Positions 39,266-51,087 of a stretch of DNA of 64,000 nucleotides are shown piece after piece. Source of the stretch: Tetrahymena thermophila SB210 (taxonomy: Eukaryota; Ciliophora; Oligohymenophorea; Hymenostomatida; Tetrahymenidae); the NCBI RefSeq assembly GCF_000189635.1, contig NW_002476438.1, positions 1 through 64,000 of the forward strand, in the 5' to 3' direction. Numbering within the stretch: the first letter of the stretch is position 1; every line of letters begins with the position of its first letter. The translations under genes and the position numbers were made by a program. The notes under the pieces are model-generated. The model was given only the letters and a program-made list of their open reading frames with translations, ran no database searches and had not been told where the DNA came from.

Positions 39266-40639
39266 AGTATATATTTTATTCTTTAATTATACATATTAAT
39301 CCTGTTTAAATGAATATTTTATTTAATTTAATTTATTTTTTATTACATAAAACTGAAATCTTTTTTATTTTATTCTTTTTAAAAATTTTTTTGCTAGGTT
39401 AAACTATTTTTATTTTAAAAAAGAATTTTAAATTATTCTACATAAAAATTTTAAATTTTAAATTATTGTACTATAAAAAAAATTGTTTTAAAGTTACTTT
39501 GTTAATTTTATTTTATGATTAAATTTACTTTACTAAATTTAATAACATCTTTAAAGAACCCTTAAACAAAAATATTTATTAAATCACTAATAATTAATTA
39601 GAAATATATAAGATTGTATGAATGCAATGTTTATTGTTTTACTTTCTTTTAAACAAGGTAATATAAAATTAAAAATCTCTCTATATATGATGACTAATTT
39701 TACAATTTTTATTAATAATATTTTTTAAATAATCTTAAAAGCAAGCAGAAATTCAATAAAAATATTTTTATAATATCAACAATTTAATAAAAAAAAAATT
39801 TTAAATAAATATAATATCATAGATTTTTTAATAAAGATGTTAAAATAATAATGATATTATGATGTTAGATCTTAGATCTATTTAGGTAAAAATTAAAAAT
39901 TTATGATCCAAGACAATTTGTATAAAAAATTACTTTATTTAAATAAATGAACCTAAATTTTAAAAGATTTTTCTTTTATATCTAATACTTAAAATTAGAT
40001 ATTTTATTAATTCAAAGAATTGTTTTTTAAGAGATGCTTGAATCTAAATAAACTATAGATAATAAATATAAAAATATATATTTAAATTAAAATATATTTT
40101 TTACTTAACTAAAAATAACTTTTTAAATTGTGATTTAATTAGTTGGAATCCATTTTACTTTTTAAAATAAAAAATAATAAAATTTGTTTTTTTGGTAGTT
40201 TTCTTGTAAACAAACGTAGTTTTTGATGAATTAATTTACTTAGTCATATTTAAAATAAACTAGCAATAATACATATTTTAATAATCTTTTAAATTCACTT
40301 TACCTCTATTAATAATTGTATATTATATTAATTAGAAATTTAATGAAATGTATTTTGAAAATTTAAATAATTAATGTCCTCACAATTTTATTAAAAAGAT
40401 TAAATGATATGAGGAAAATAATATTTTATTTATTTAATTATTAAATAATAAATGTAAAAAGCATTTAGAATTTCATATTTTCTTGTTTGCTCTTTTTTAA
40501 AATTGATCACTTTCTTTTTAATTAAAATAAATCATATTCTATTTTCTTAAATATTCTAATTAGTTTTTATTTCCTTTAAAAACGAAAGAATAGACTTTTT
40601 TTTGATATAATTTATTAAATTAAAAAAAATTGATAAAAT
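39266..40639. other. Intergenic part of tandem unit A
   Basis: No gene seen. Most of it aligns with 42370-43753, and its 3' part with the regions before 45711 and 48819, so it is the duplicated upstream region of the zinc finger genes. Confidence 0.6.
40575..40639 (+). promoter_or_regulatory. Conserved leader/promoter-proximal block before each array gene
   Basis: The ~65 bases before the ATG are kept in all four units (also 43690-43753, 45647-45710 and 48751-48818). They hold TTTAAAAACGAAAG-like sequence, a run of T, then GATATAATTTATT and finally TTGATAAAAT joined to ATGG. More distal spacers have decayed further, which suggests this block matters for transcription or translation start. 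No specific factor can be named. Confidence 0.4.
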
Positions 40640-41860
40640 ATGGAAAAAGAAAAAAAACAAAGTAAATGCAATATTCATCCAAACTTAAATAATAATTTTT
40701 TATTATTTGAAGAAGATAATATTCACACTAAAATTTGCTTTAAATGTGCAAAAGAATAAACTGAGTTTAATGATAAAATTATAGATCAAGATGAATTTTT
40801 ACATGCAGATTAAAATTATATTTTCTCAGGCTTTCCTCCTTTAGAAGATAAAAAAATCTATAAAATTATATAAAATTTATAAATTTAAAAAGATAATTCT
40901 ATTTAGGAGATGTTTGTTGAAAAAATTAATGATTATTTCATAAATCTGAAAAAATAAATCAATCAAAAAATAGATTTACTTCACAATCAAGTTAAGCAAA
41001 AACTTATTTAAATGGAAGATCTAGACAAGAATTAAAGAGACACCTTTTTAGATATTTACAACGAAATATCATCTAAGTTTGATATTTAATAATTGTTAAA
41101 AGAATAGTAATAAGATTCTGAATAACGCTTAAAAGAAATAATTCAATAAAAATACTAAAATATTAAGGAAAATACTGATAAATTATAAAAAAGGATTGCA
41201 GAATATTCAAATACCATAACAAAAATTGATTTTATAATTCCAAATTTAATTTAATAAAAATTACTAAATTTAATTGATGGAATAGACTTTTTTAGTAAAG
41301 ATATTGATAATGTAGATTTTGAAAAATCTAAATCATATGGTTCTTCATAAAATTTATAAATATAAAGATTGTAAAATGGATAAATCTAAATAACTTAATC
41401 AATTGATAATCATCATGGTGTTTCATATGCAAATTTTATCTTGGATCCAAACTAGAAGTATATATTTAGAGTTAAACTATAAACAAATTCTCAGCCTAAT
41501 AGCTTTTTATTAATAGGTATTATCAAAGAACAAGATAAAGATAATAAAGAATTATATAATACAATATGTTATAATGAGAGAGGAAATAATAATACAATAA
41601 CAAAGGTAGTAAAAGGAAAAAGTGTGTTTGAAGGAAGAAAACCAGATATCGATAAAGAAATAGAAGTGAGGATCCACTTAGCATAGAAAATGATCAAAGT
41701 AGCAAATTATCCAAATTATGAAAATGTAGCAGAGTTATAAAATAATTAGCTTATTTTAGAAAACACATAGTATAGGTTTGCAGTTGAACTATATTATTGT
41801 GTCCATAAAATAATAATAACTCATATTTAAGTTGTTGATGAATTTAATCAAAATATGTGA
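40640..41860 (+). CDS. Zinc finger/coiled-coil TRIM-like protein, array copy A
   Basis: One exon of 407 codons, ATG 40640, TGA 41858-41860. The N-terminus holds a four-ligand zinc site C10-x2-H13-x19-C33-x2-C36, B-box-like but with only one site. Residues ~85-235 are highly charged and Q-rich with heptad character, a predicted coiled coil. Residues ~250-405 form a conserved beta-rich domain (YANFILDPNQKYIFRVKL, FLLIGIIKEQDKD, EIEVRI, MIKVANYPNYE, RFAVEL). Its place after a coiled coil recalls the SPRY/B30.2 domain of TRIM proteins; that fold is an inference. There is no RING, signal peptide or membrane segment. Likely a cytosolic binding or adaptor protein; substrate unknown. First of four tandem genes directly behind the receptor gene. 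Confidence 0.8.
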
Positions 41861-42194
41861 GCTTAATCAAAAAAAAAAAATCTAAATGCATGTGGTAGTT
41901 CTATATATAATCCATTTGAATGGAAGCTAATTTTTTTATTTCAAATTTAAATATTTTGATGTTATTTATTGTGTAGAAGTTTAATCTTTTAAATATAGAA
42001 TGAATGAGTTTTAAATTTAATAAAATTAGAAATTTTTAGGAAAAAAGAAATTTTATTTTTATTAAAATAAAAAAATTAATAGAAAAATCATAAAGATTGA
42101 TTTTAATTAAAATTATTAATATTATTAATTAATTAAATTCTATTATAAAATTATTTATTTTTAAATAAATAATCTTCAAATGCATCAGCCATAT

Positions 42195-42366
42195 ATAGCA
42201 GTGAGAAGAAAATCAAATTTTAAAAAGCTTAAAAATTTAATCTTTCAGATCAAGCAGAAGCATTTAAATACCTTCAAACGGTTTCTAACCACCAAAAAAT
42301 AATAGAAATAAAACTTAATCTATCTTTAAAATATTTAGTGATTAGCAAAACTAGTAATAAAATTGA
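42195..42366 (+). pseudogene. Duplicated tail fragment of the receptor gene's last exon
   Basis: Matches 39094-39265 closely, including the end of the coding sequence and the TGA (42364-42366), and similarity continues past it. It has no upstream receptor sequence and no start, so it is a dead fragment carried along when unit A was duplicated. It marks the left breakpoint of that duplication inside the last exon. Confidence 0.8.
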
Positions 42367-43753
42367 AGTATATATTTTATTCTTTAATTATACATATTAA
42401 TCCTGCTTATATGAATATTTTATTTAATTTATGTTATTTTTTATTACATAAAACTGAAATCATTTTTATTTTATTATTTTAAAAAAATTAATTACCAGGT
42501 TAAACTATTTTTGTTTTAAAAAAGAATTTTACCTTTTAAATTATTCTACATAAAAAATATAATTTTAAATGATTGCCCTAAAAAAATAATTGTTTTAAAG
42601 TTACTTTGCTAATTATATTTTATGATTAAATTTACTTAACTAAAATTAATAACTTCTTTAAAGATACATAATACAAAATTAAAAATATTTCTATATTTGA
42701 TAACTAATTTACAGTTATAATTTTATTAATAATATTTTTAAATTAGCTTCTAAGAAAGCAGAAATTCAATTAAAAATATTTTATAATATCAAAAATTTAA
42801 TAAAAATTAATATTTTTAAATAAATAATATCACAGATTTTATAATAAAGACATTAAAATAATAATAATATTAGGTTAGATCTTAATATCTATTTTAACAA
42901 AATTTTTAAATATTTGATATAAGATAATTGATATAAAAAATATGAAAACTTAAAATTAAAACCATCTAACCTAAATTTATAAAAGATATTTCTTTTATTT
43001 CTAACACTTAAAATTAGATTTTTTAATAAATGCAAAGAATTGTTTTTTAAATGATATTTGTATCTCAATAAATGATAGATAATAAATATAAAGCAATATA
43101 TTAGAATAAAAATATATTTTGTACTTTACTAAACATAGCTTTTTGAAAGATTATTTAACTAGTTGGAATCCATTTTACTTTTTTAAAAAAATAATAATAA
43201 AATTTGCCTTTTTGGTATTTTTCTTGTTAAAGTACCTTTTGATGAATTAATTTATTCAGTTATCTTTAAAATAAACTAACAATAATAAATATTTTAATAT
43301 CTTTTAAATTCATTTTACATCTGTTAATTATTTTATACGACATTAGTTTAAAAATTCTAAGATTATTTTATTTTTTAATCTTCGATCAAAATATTAGTTC
43401 ATAGTTATAAATCAAAAAATTAGAAATTTAATGAAATATATTTTGAATATTTAAATAATGAATGTTCTCACAAAAGATTGTAAAAAGGTTAAATATAATT
43501 TGAGGAAAATAATAGTTTATCTATTTAATATTAAATAATAAATGTAAAAAGCATTCATAATTTCATATTTTCTTGCTTTCTCTTTAATAAAATTAATCAC
43601 TTTTTAAATAAAATAAATGATATTTTATTTTCTTAAATATTCTAATTACTTTTCTTTCTTAAATATTCTAATTACTTTTTATTTTTCCTTTAAAAACGAA
43701 AGAAAAGTCTTTTTTTTGATATAATTTATTAAATTAAAAAAAATTGATAAAAT

Positions 43754-44971
43754 ATGGATCAAGAAAAAAAACAAAGTAAATGCAATATTCATCCAAACTT
43801 CAATAATAATTTTTTATTATTTGAAGAAGATAATATTCACACTAAAATTTGTTTTAACTGCGCAAAAGAATTAACTGAGTTTACTCATAAAATAATAGAT
43901 CATGATGAATTTTTACATGCAGATTAAAATCATATTTTCTCAAGCTTTCCTCCTTTAGAAGATAAAAAAATCTATAAAATTATTAAAAATTTAAGAATTT
44001 AAAAAGGTAATTCTATTTAGGAGATGTTTGTTGAAAAAATTAATGATTATTTCATAAATCTGAAAAAATAAATAAATCAAAAAATAGATTTACTTCACAA
44101 TCAAGTTAAGTAAAAACTCATTTAAATGGAAGATTTAAACAAGAATTAAGGAGACATCTTTTTAGATATTTACAACGAAATATCATCTAAGTTTGATATT
44201 TAATAATTATTAAAAGAATAGTAATAAGATTCTGAATACCACATAAAAGAAATAATTCAATAAAATTACTAAAATATTAAGGAAAATACAGATAAATTAT
44301 AAAAAAATATTACAGAATATTAAAAAATCATAAACAAAATTGATTTTACAATTCCAAATTTAATTTAATAAAAAATACTAAATTTAATTGATGGAATAGA
44401 CTTTTTTAATATTATTTGTAACATAGAATTTGAAAAATCTAAATCATATGGTTTTTCATAAAATGTATAAATATAAAGAATATAAAATAGATAAATCTAA
44501 ATAACTTAATCAATTAGTGATGCTCATGGTGTTTCATATGCAAATTTTATCTTGGATCCAAACTAGAAGTATATATTTAGAGTTAAACTATAAACAAATT
44601 CTTAGAGTGATAGCTTTTTATTAATAGGTATTATCAAAGAACAAGATAAAGATAATTAATAATTACATGATAGAATATGTTATAATGAGAGAGGAGATAA
44701 TAATACAATAACAAAGGTAGTAAAAGGAAAAGATGTATTTGAAGGAAAAAAAACAAATATCGATAAAGAAATAGAAGTGAGGATCCACTTAGCATAGAAA
44801 ATGATCAAAGTAGCAAATTATCCAAATTATGAAAATATAGCAGAGTTATAAAATAATTAGCTTATTTTAGAAAACACATAATACAGGTTTGCAATTTAAC
44901 TATATTATTAGGTTCATAAAATAATAATAACTCATATTTAAGTTGTTGATGAATTTAATTAAAATATGTGA
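43754..44971 (+). CDS. Zinc finger/coiled-coil TRIM-like protein, array copy B
   Basis: One exon of 406 codons, ATG 43754, TGA 44969-44971. It is the copy most like A: the zinc site C-x2-H ... CFNC is intact, the coiled coil is open throughout, and the C-terminal domain differs at only scattered sites (for example SISDAHG for SIDNHHG, and HDRICYNERG). It reads from MDQEKKQSKC to DEFNQNM. Upstream it shares about 1.4 kb with unit A, including the receptor tail fragment at 42195. No frame damage, so probably functional. Confidence 0.8.
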
Positions 44972-45710
44972 GCTTAATCAAAAAAAAATATAACTAAATG
45001 TATGTGGTACTTCTATATAAAATCCTTTTGAATGGAAACTAATTTTTTCCTTTCAAAATTTTTTCAAAATTTTAAGGTTTTTTGGAAGAAAATTTTGGCT
45101 TGGGCCGGTGTACCCAGAATCATATTTTTATGATAGAATGTAGATCTTAAGATCTAGTTATCAAAAATTTATAATCTAAGATAATTGATATATATACAAA
45201 ATTGCAAAATTTAAAATTAAAACATGATAATCTCAAAGGATATATTAATTTTGAAACATAATTTGATTTATTTTTATTTAATATACATAAAAGAAAATCT
45301 ATCAAAGATATTACTTTTATATTTTATATTTAAAATAAGATATTTTAACAAATAATTGTCTTTTAAATGATATTTGCATTTCAATAAATGATAGATAATA
45401 AATATAAAGCAATAGATTTGAATTAAAATATATTTCATACTTAACTTAACATAGTCTTTGAGAATATATTATTTAACTAGTTGTAATCCATTTAAGTTTT
45501 TTAAAATAAAAAATAATGTATTTTTTGTATTTTTCTTGCTTTTTTAAATAATAAATCATATTTTATTTTATTAAATATTCATTTATTCTTAAATATACTA
45601 ATTACTTATTTTTCTTAGATATTCTAATTATTTTTCTTTCTTTCTTTAAAAACAAACAAAAAAATAGTCTTTAATGATATAATTTATTAAATTAAAAAAA
45701 TTGATAAAAT
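44972..45710. other. Spacer between units B and C with a GC-rich patch
   Basis: At 45083-45112 there is a GC-rich patch with GGGCCGGTGTACCC, right where unit B homology ends and unit C homology begins. The remainder aligns with the upstream regions of the other units. No gene seen. Confidence 0.5.
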
Positions 45711-46931
45711 ATGGAGATCTTAAAAATAAAAAGCAAATGCGTTGAGCATGGCTTAAGTAATAAACACTTATTCATTTAAGAAATTAACATTCACACTAAA
45801 ATTTGCATTAATAGCGCATAAAAATTACTTAAGGAAAGTAATAAAATTGGTAAAATAATAGAGTATAAAGAATTTTTATCAGCAGATGAAAATCATATTT
45901 TTGAAAACTTTCCTCCTTTAGAATATGATAAAATCTATGATCATATAAAAAATTAGAAATTAAAAAAAGATTTACCTATTAAGGAGATATTTAAAAAAAA
46001 AATAAATGATTATTTCATAAATCTGAGAAACTAAATCAAACAAAAAATAGATTAACTTCAAATTGATGTTGAGCAAAAACTTATTGAAATGTATATAAAC
46101 AAAAATTAAGGAAACACATTTTTAGATATTTACAACGAATTATCATCTAAGTTTGATATTTAATAATAATTAAAAGATTAATAATAAGATTCTGAATAAC
46201 GCATAAAAGAAATAATTCAATAAAAATACTAAAATATTAAGGAAAATACTGATAAATTATAAAAAAGTATTACAGAATATTAAAAAATCATAAGCAAAGT
46301 TGATTTAACAATTCCAAATTTAATTTAATAAAAAATACTAAATTTAATTGATAAAATAGACTTTTTTAATATTATTAGTAACATAGAATTTGAAAAATCT
46401 AAATCATATGGTTCTTCATAAAATTTATAAATATAAAGATTGTAAAATAGATAAATCTAAATAACTTAATCAATTAGTGATGCTCATGGTGTTTCATATG
46501 CAAATTTTATCTTGGATCCAAACTAGAAGTATATATTTAGAGTTAAACTATAAACAAATTCTTAGAATGATAGCTTTTTAGTAATAGGAATTATCAAAGA
46601 ACAAGATAAAGATAATTAAAAATTATATAATACAATATGTTATAATGAGACAGGAGTTAATAATACAATAACAAAGATAGTAAAAGGAAAAGATGTATTT
46701 GAAGGAAAAAAAACAAATATCGATAAAGAAATAGAAGTGAGGATCCACTTAGCATAGAAAATGTTCAAAGTAGCAAATTATCCAAATTATGAAAATGTAG
46801 CAGAGTTAAAAAATAATTAGGATATTTTAGATAACACATAGTACAGGTTTGCAGTTGAACTACATTATTAGGTTCATAAAATAATAATAACTCATATTTA
46901 AGTTGTAGATGAATTTAATCAAAATATGTGA
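45711..46931 (+). CDS. Zinc finger/coiled-coil TRIM-like protein, array copy C (zinc site degraded)
   Basis: One exon of 407 codons, ATG 45711, TGA 46929-46931. The first 100 residues are the most diverged of the four (MEILKIKSKCVEHG...). The fourth zinc ligand is lost: CINS replaces CFKC, so C10, H13 and C32 remain but the last cysteine is serine. The coiled coil and C-terminal domain stay open and well conserved (VIGIIKEQDKD, EIEVRIHL, FKVANYPNYE). This copy may have lost zinc binding while keeping the C-terminal function, or be early in decay. Confidence 0.8.
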
Positions 46932-48818
46932 GCTTAATCAAAAAAAATGTCTAAATGCATGTGGTACTTCTATATATAATCCATTTGAATGGAAACCAAT
47001 TTTTTTCTTTTAAAATTAAATATTTTTAATCTCATTTATTATGTGAGGATAAAAAATTGAATTATAACATGTTTATAATTTTTTAGACATTACTAAAATA
47101 AATTTATTGAATTTTAAATTTAATAAAATAGCAGTGAGGAATTGCCCTTTTTTTATCAAAAAAATAAGAGTGATACATAAGGAATAATCACAAATTATTT
47201 TTCATTCAAAAATGAATATTTAAAATTAAAACATATAATTAAGTGTTTTTTAACTAATCTACATATTAATTAATCATGCTTAAATTAATATTTTATTTAA
47301 TTATTGATCATTATTTGTTATTACATAAATAATTTGAAATTATTTTTATTTATTTATTTAAATAAAATGAATTACTTAGTTAAATTATTTTCAATTAATT
47401 AAATAATTTTAAAAAGCAATACTAAATTATTCAACATAAAAATATTAATTTACCATTTTTATCTTAAAAATTATAAAAAAGCAGTTAAAATAAAAAAATA
47501 GTTTTTAGTCTACATTATTTATTTTATTTTTTGATTAAATTTACTTAACTAATATTCAATAAAATTTGAAAGAATCTTGATTCAATAATATTTATTTAAT
47601 TACTAAAAATTAAATATATTAGATATAATTAGTTAGTATATATTATATTACTGTTTTAAACAAAGCAATAAAAAATTATTTTATCTTTTTATATTTGATG
47701 GCTAATTTACAATAACAATTTTTATTAAAAATATTTTTAAAGACACTAATTAGGAAATATAAATTCAAAAACTATAATAATACCAATCATTTAATAGAAA
47801 TTAATATTATTATAAATAAATAATATCACAAACTTTTAATAAAGATTTAAAGTAATAATAATATTATGTTAGATTGATTTTAAGATCTATTTAGTTAGCA
47901 AAAATAAATTTAAAATATCTAAACTTAAAATTAAAACTTGCTAAAAAATAAATATGTTTTAATAATTTTGAAAAATAATTTCATTTTTATTACATATAAA
48001 AGAAAATCTATAAATCTATCTTGATAAGATATTCCCTTTATATTTAATACTTAAAATTAGATATATCAATAAATACAATCAAAAGGTTTTTTAAATGATA
48101 CTTGCGATTCAATGGATGATAAATAATAAATATAAAAAAATATATTTAAATTAAAATATATTTCATACTTAACTAAACATTATCTTAGACAATATTATTT
48201 AATTAGTTTTAATCCATTTTACTTTTTCAAACTAAAAAGGAATAATATCTATCTGCGTTTTTGGTATTATTATTTTAAAGTAGCTTTTTTTGAATTTTCT
48301 CAGTTATCTTTAAACTAAACAAACAATAATAAATGTTTTAATAATCATTTAAACTCACTTTACCTCTGTTAATAATTTTTTAGGATATAAATTTAAAAAC
48401 TCTAAGATTATTTCATTTTTTAATATTCGATCAAATAATCAATTCATAGATTTAAATCAAAATAGTAGAATCTATTGAAAAATATTTTGATTGAAAATTT
48501 GAATAATAAGATTGTTTGTTAAAAAGATTAAATATAATATGAGGAAGATAATTATTTATCTATAAAAATCTATGTAATAATAAAATAACAAATTTAAAAA
48601 GCATTTATTGTTTCATATTTTCTTGTTTAATCTTTTTTTAGAATTGATCACTTTATAAATAAATTAAATCATACTTTTTTTCTTAAATATACTAATTACT
48701 TTTTATTCTTAAATATAATAATTACTTTTTAATATTCCAATTAATTTTCTTCTTTTAAAACAAAAAAGAGTCTTTATTGATTGATATAATTTATTTAATT
48801 TAAAAAAATTGATAAAAT
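46932..48818. other. Spacer between copies C and D
   Basis: Starts unit D near 47126 with a decayed form of the receptor-tail flank, then long AT-rich sequence alignable in parts with 39360-40640. No gene seen. Confidence 0.5.
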
Positions 48819-50045
48819 ATGGAAAGAGAAAAAAAACAAAGTAAATGCGATATTCATCCAAACTTCAATAATAATTTTTTATTATTTGAAGAAGATAATA
48901 TTCACACTAAAATTTGCTTAGTTTGTGCAAAAAAATTAACTAAAGATGTTTATAAAATAATAGACCATGATGAATTTTTATTTGCAGATTAATATCACAT
49001 TTTCTCAAGTTTTCCTCCTTTAGAAGATGAAAAAATCTATAATATTATATAAAACTTATAAATTTAAAAAGCTAATTCTATTTAGGAGTATTTTGTTGAA
49101 AAAATTAATAATTACTTCACATCTCTGAAAAAATAAATCAATTAAAAAATAGATTTACTTCAAAATCAAGTTAAGTAAAAACTTATTTCATAAATGGATA
49201 ATCTAAACTAGGATTAAGGAGACAAATTTTTAAAGATTTACAACGAAGTATCATCTAAATTTGATATTTAATAATTATTAAAAGAACACTAAGAAGATTC
49301 TGAACAAAGCATAAAAGAAATAATTAAAAAAAAATACTAAAATATTAAGGAAAATACAGATAAATTATAAAAAAGTATTGCAGAATATTAAAAAATCATA
49401 AATAAAGTTGATTTAACAATTCCAAATTAAATTTAATAAAAAATATTAAATCTAATTGATGATATAGACTTTTTTAGTAATAATAATATTGGTAACATAG
49501 AATTTGAAAAATCAAAATCATATGGTTCTTCATAAAATTTATAAATATAGAGATTGTTAAATAGAGAAATCTAAATAACTTAATCAATTGATTCAAGTTA
49601 TGGTGTTTCATATGCAAATTTTATCTTGGATCCAAACTAGAAGTATATATTTAGAGTTAAACTATAAACAAATTCTGATCCTAATAGCTTTTTATTAATA
49701 GGTATTATCAAAGAACAAGATAAAGATAATTAAAAATTATATAATACAATATGTTATAATGAGAGAGGAGATTTAAATACAATAACAAAGGTAGTAAAAG
49801 GAAAAGATGTATTTGAAGGAACAAAAAAAAATATCGATAAAGAAATAGAAGTGAGGATCCACTTAGCATAGAAAATGATCAAAGTAGCAAATTATCCAAA
49901 TTATGAAAATATAGCAGAGTTATAAAATAATTAGCTTATTTTAGAAAACACATAATACAGGTTTGCAGTTGAACTATATAGTTGTTTTCATAAAATAATA
50001 ATAACTCATATTTAACTTGTTGATGAATTTAATTAAAATATGTGA
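48819..50045 (+). CDS. Zinc finger/coiled-coil TRIM-like protein, array copy D
   Basis: One exon of 409 codons, ATG 48819, TGA 50043-50045. The zinc site is complete (KCDIHP ... CLVC). The N-terminal half is moderately diverged (KKLTKDVYKIIDHDEFLF), the coiled coil has small indels, and the C-terminal domain is nearly that of A and B. It ends CFHKIIITHIQLVDEF before NQNM. Last gene of the array; the unit's similarity ends shortly after the stop. Role as for copy A. Confidence 0.8.
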
Positions 50046-50100
50046 GTTTAATAAAAAATCTGTCTAAATGCATATGATAATTATATAACAGTTTATATCC

Positions 50101-51087
50101 AAAAATTTGATAAATTATTTTAAAAACAGCTTATTTAAAAAATAGGCCAAGATAAGATAATTAATTAATTAATTAAATTTTTTATCTTAAAATTAAAAAG
50201 TTTTCAATGATAACTTCAATAGAAAAGCTAAAATTCTACTCAAAAAATAAAAAAATAAATTTATTATTTGTTTATTCAAAAAGAAAAAATAATAATAAAT
50301 TTTTAACATTTGTCTTTTTCTTCAAAAATTAACTGATTAAAACAATTCCTTATAAAATGATTAAGAAGGTTTCTTGTTTGATACTCAATCTGACATATAA
50401 AATTAATATCTATTATAATTTATTAAAAATTATTTAATTTAATAATACTAATTTTTAATTAATCAATAATTAAACAATATTATATGTCATATAAATTCAA
50501 ATTTATTAAAAAAGACTGAGGTGATGCGAGATTCTCAAAAATGAATTTTAATCAGTCTCCTCTTTTACAATACCCCCATTAACTATTTTCAAAAAAGTCT
50601 CATGAAAAAAGTTTTTTATTAAATTTAAAAGGAGAGTAAAGTTAGGGAAAGGCAAACAAACACATTTAAAAAAAATAAATAATAATTATAATCTTTATAA
50701 TTGAAAACATAAAATTAAGTTTAAAGAATTTTAGTTTACCTTAAATTTAATTTAATTAAGAAATAACAATTAAAAAAAATGACTTCTTTTAATAAAATTA
50801 TTAATTTAATTTCTAAAAAATAAAAAATTATTCGATTTACATTATCATTTTTAAAGATAAAAACATAATACTATTAATTTTATATAATATAGAATTTAAA
50901 ACACTAACATAATCAATCATAAATATAAAAATAAATTTGCTTATTGTGAAATTATGAATGAGTAATAAATACTGCTTGAGACTAAATTAACCTTGCTCTT
51001 TTAATAAAAAGGTAAAACTTCTGAATAATTGGACAATCAATTAAATCATAATTATTTATTTATTTACTATTTATTAGCTAACTTTAT
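50101..51087. other. Gene-free stretch between the zinc finger array and the LRR gene
   Basis: No gene seen. A slightly GC-richer patch at 50515-50660, with GACTGAGGTGATGCGAGA and a CCCCC run near 50573, resembles nothing else in the window. Confidence 0.4.

Larger units (their letters stand above)
39094..50100. repeat. Four-unit tandem array carrying the zinc finger/coiled-coil genes
   Basis: Units begin near 39094, 42195, 45116 and 47126. Each holds one gene plus a long upstream region that is itself alignable between units (for example 40010-40640 with 43020-43750). The first two units start with the tail of the receptor gene's last exon; a decayed start of the same segment is visible in the fourth (TAGCAGTGAGGA near 47130). 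The third unit lacks roughly the first 700 bases. Confidence 0.85.
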
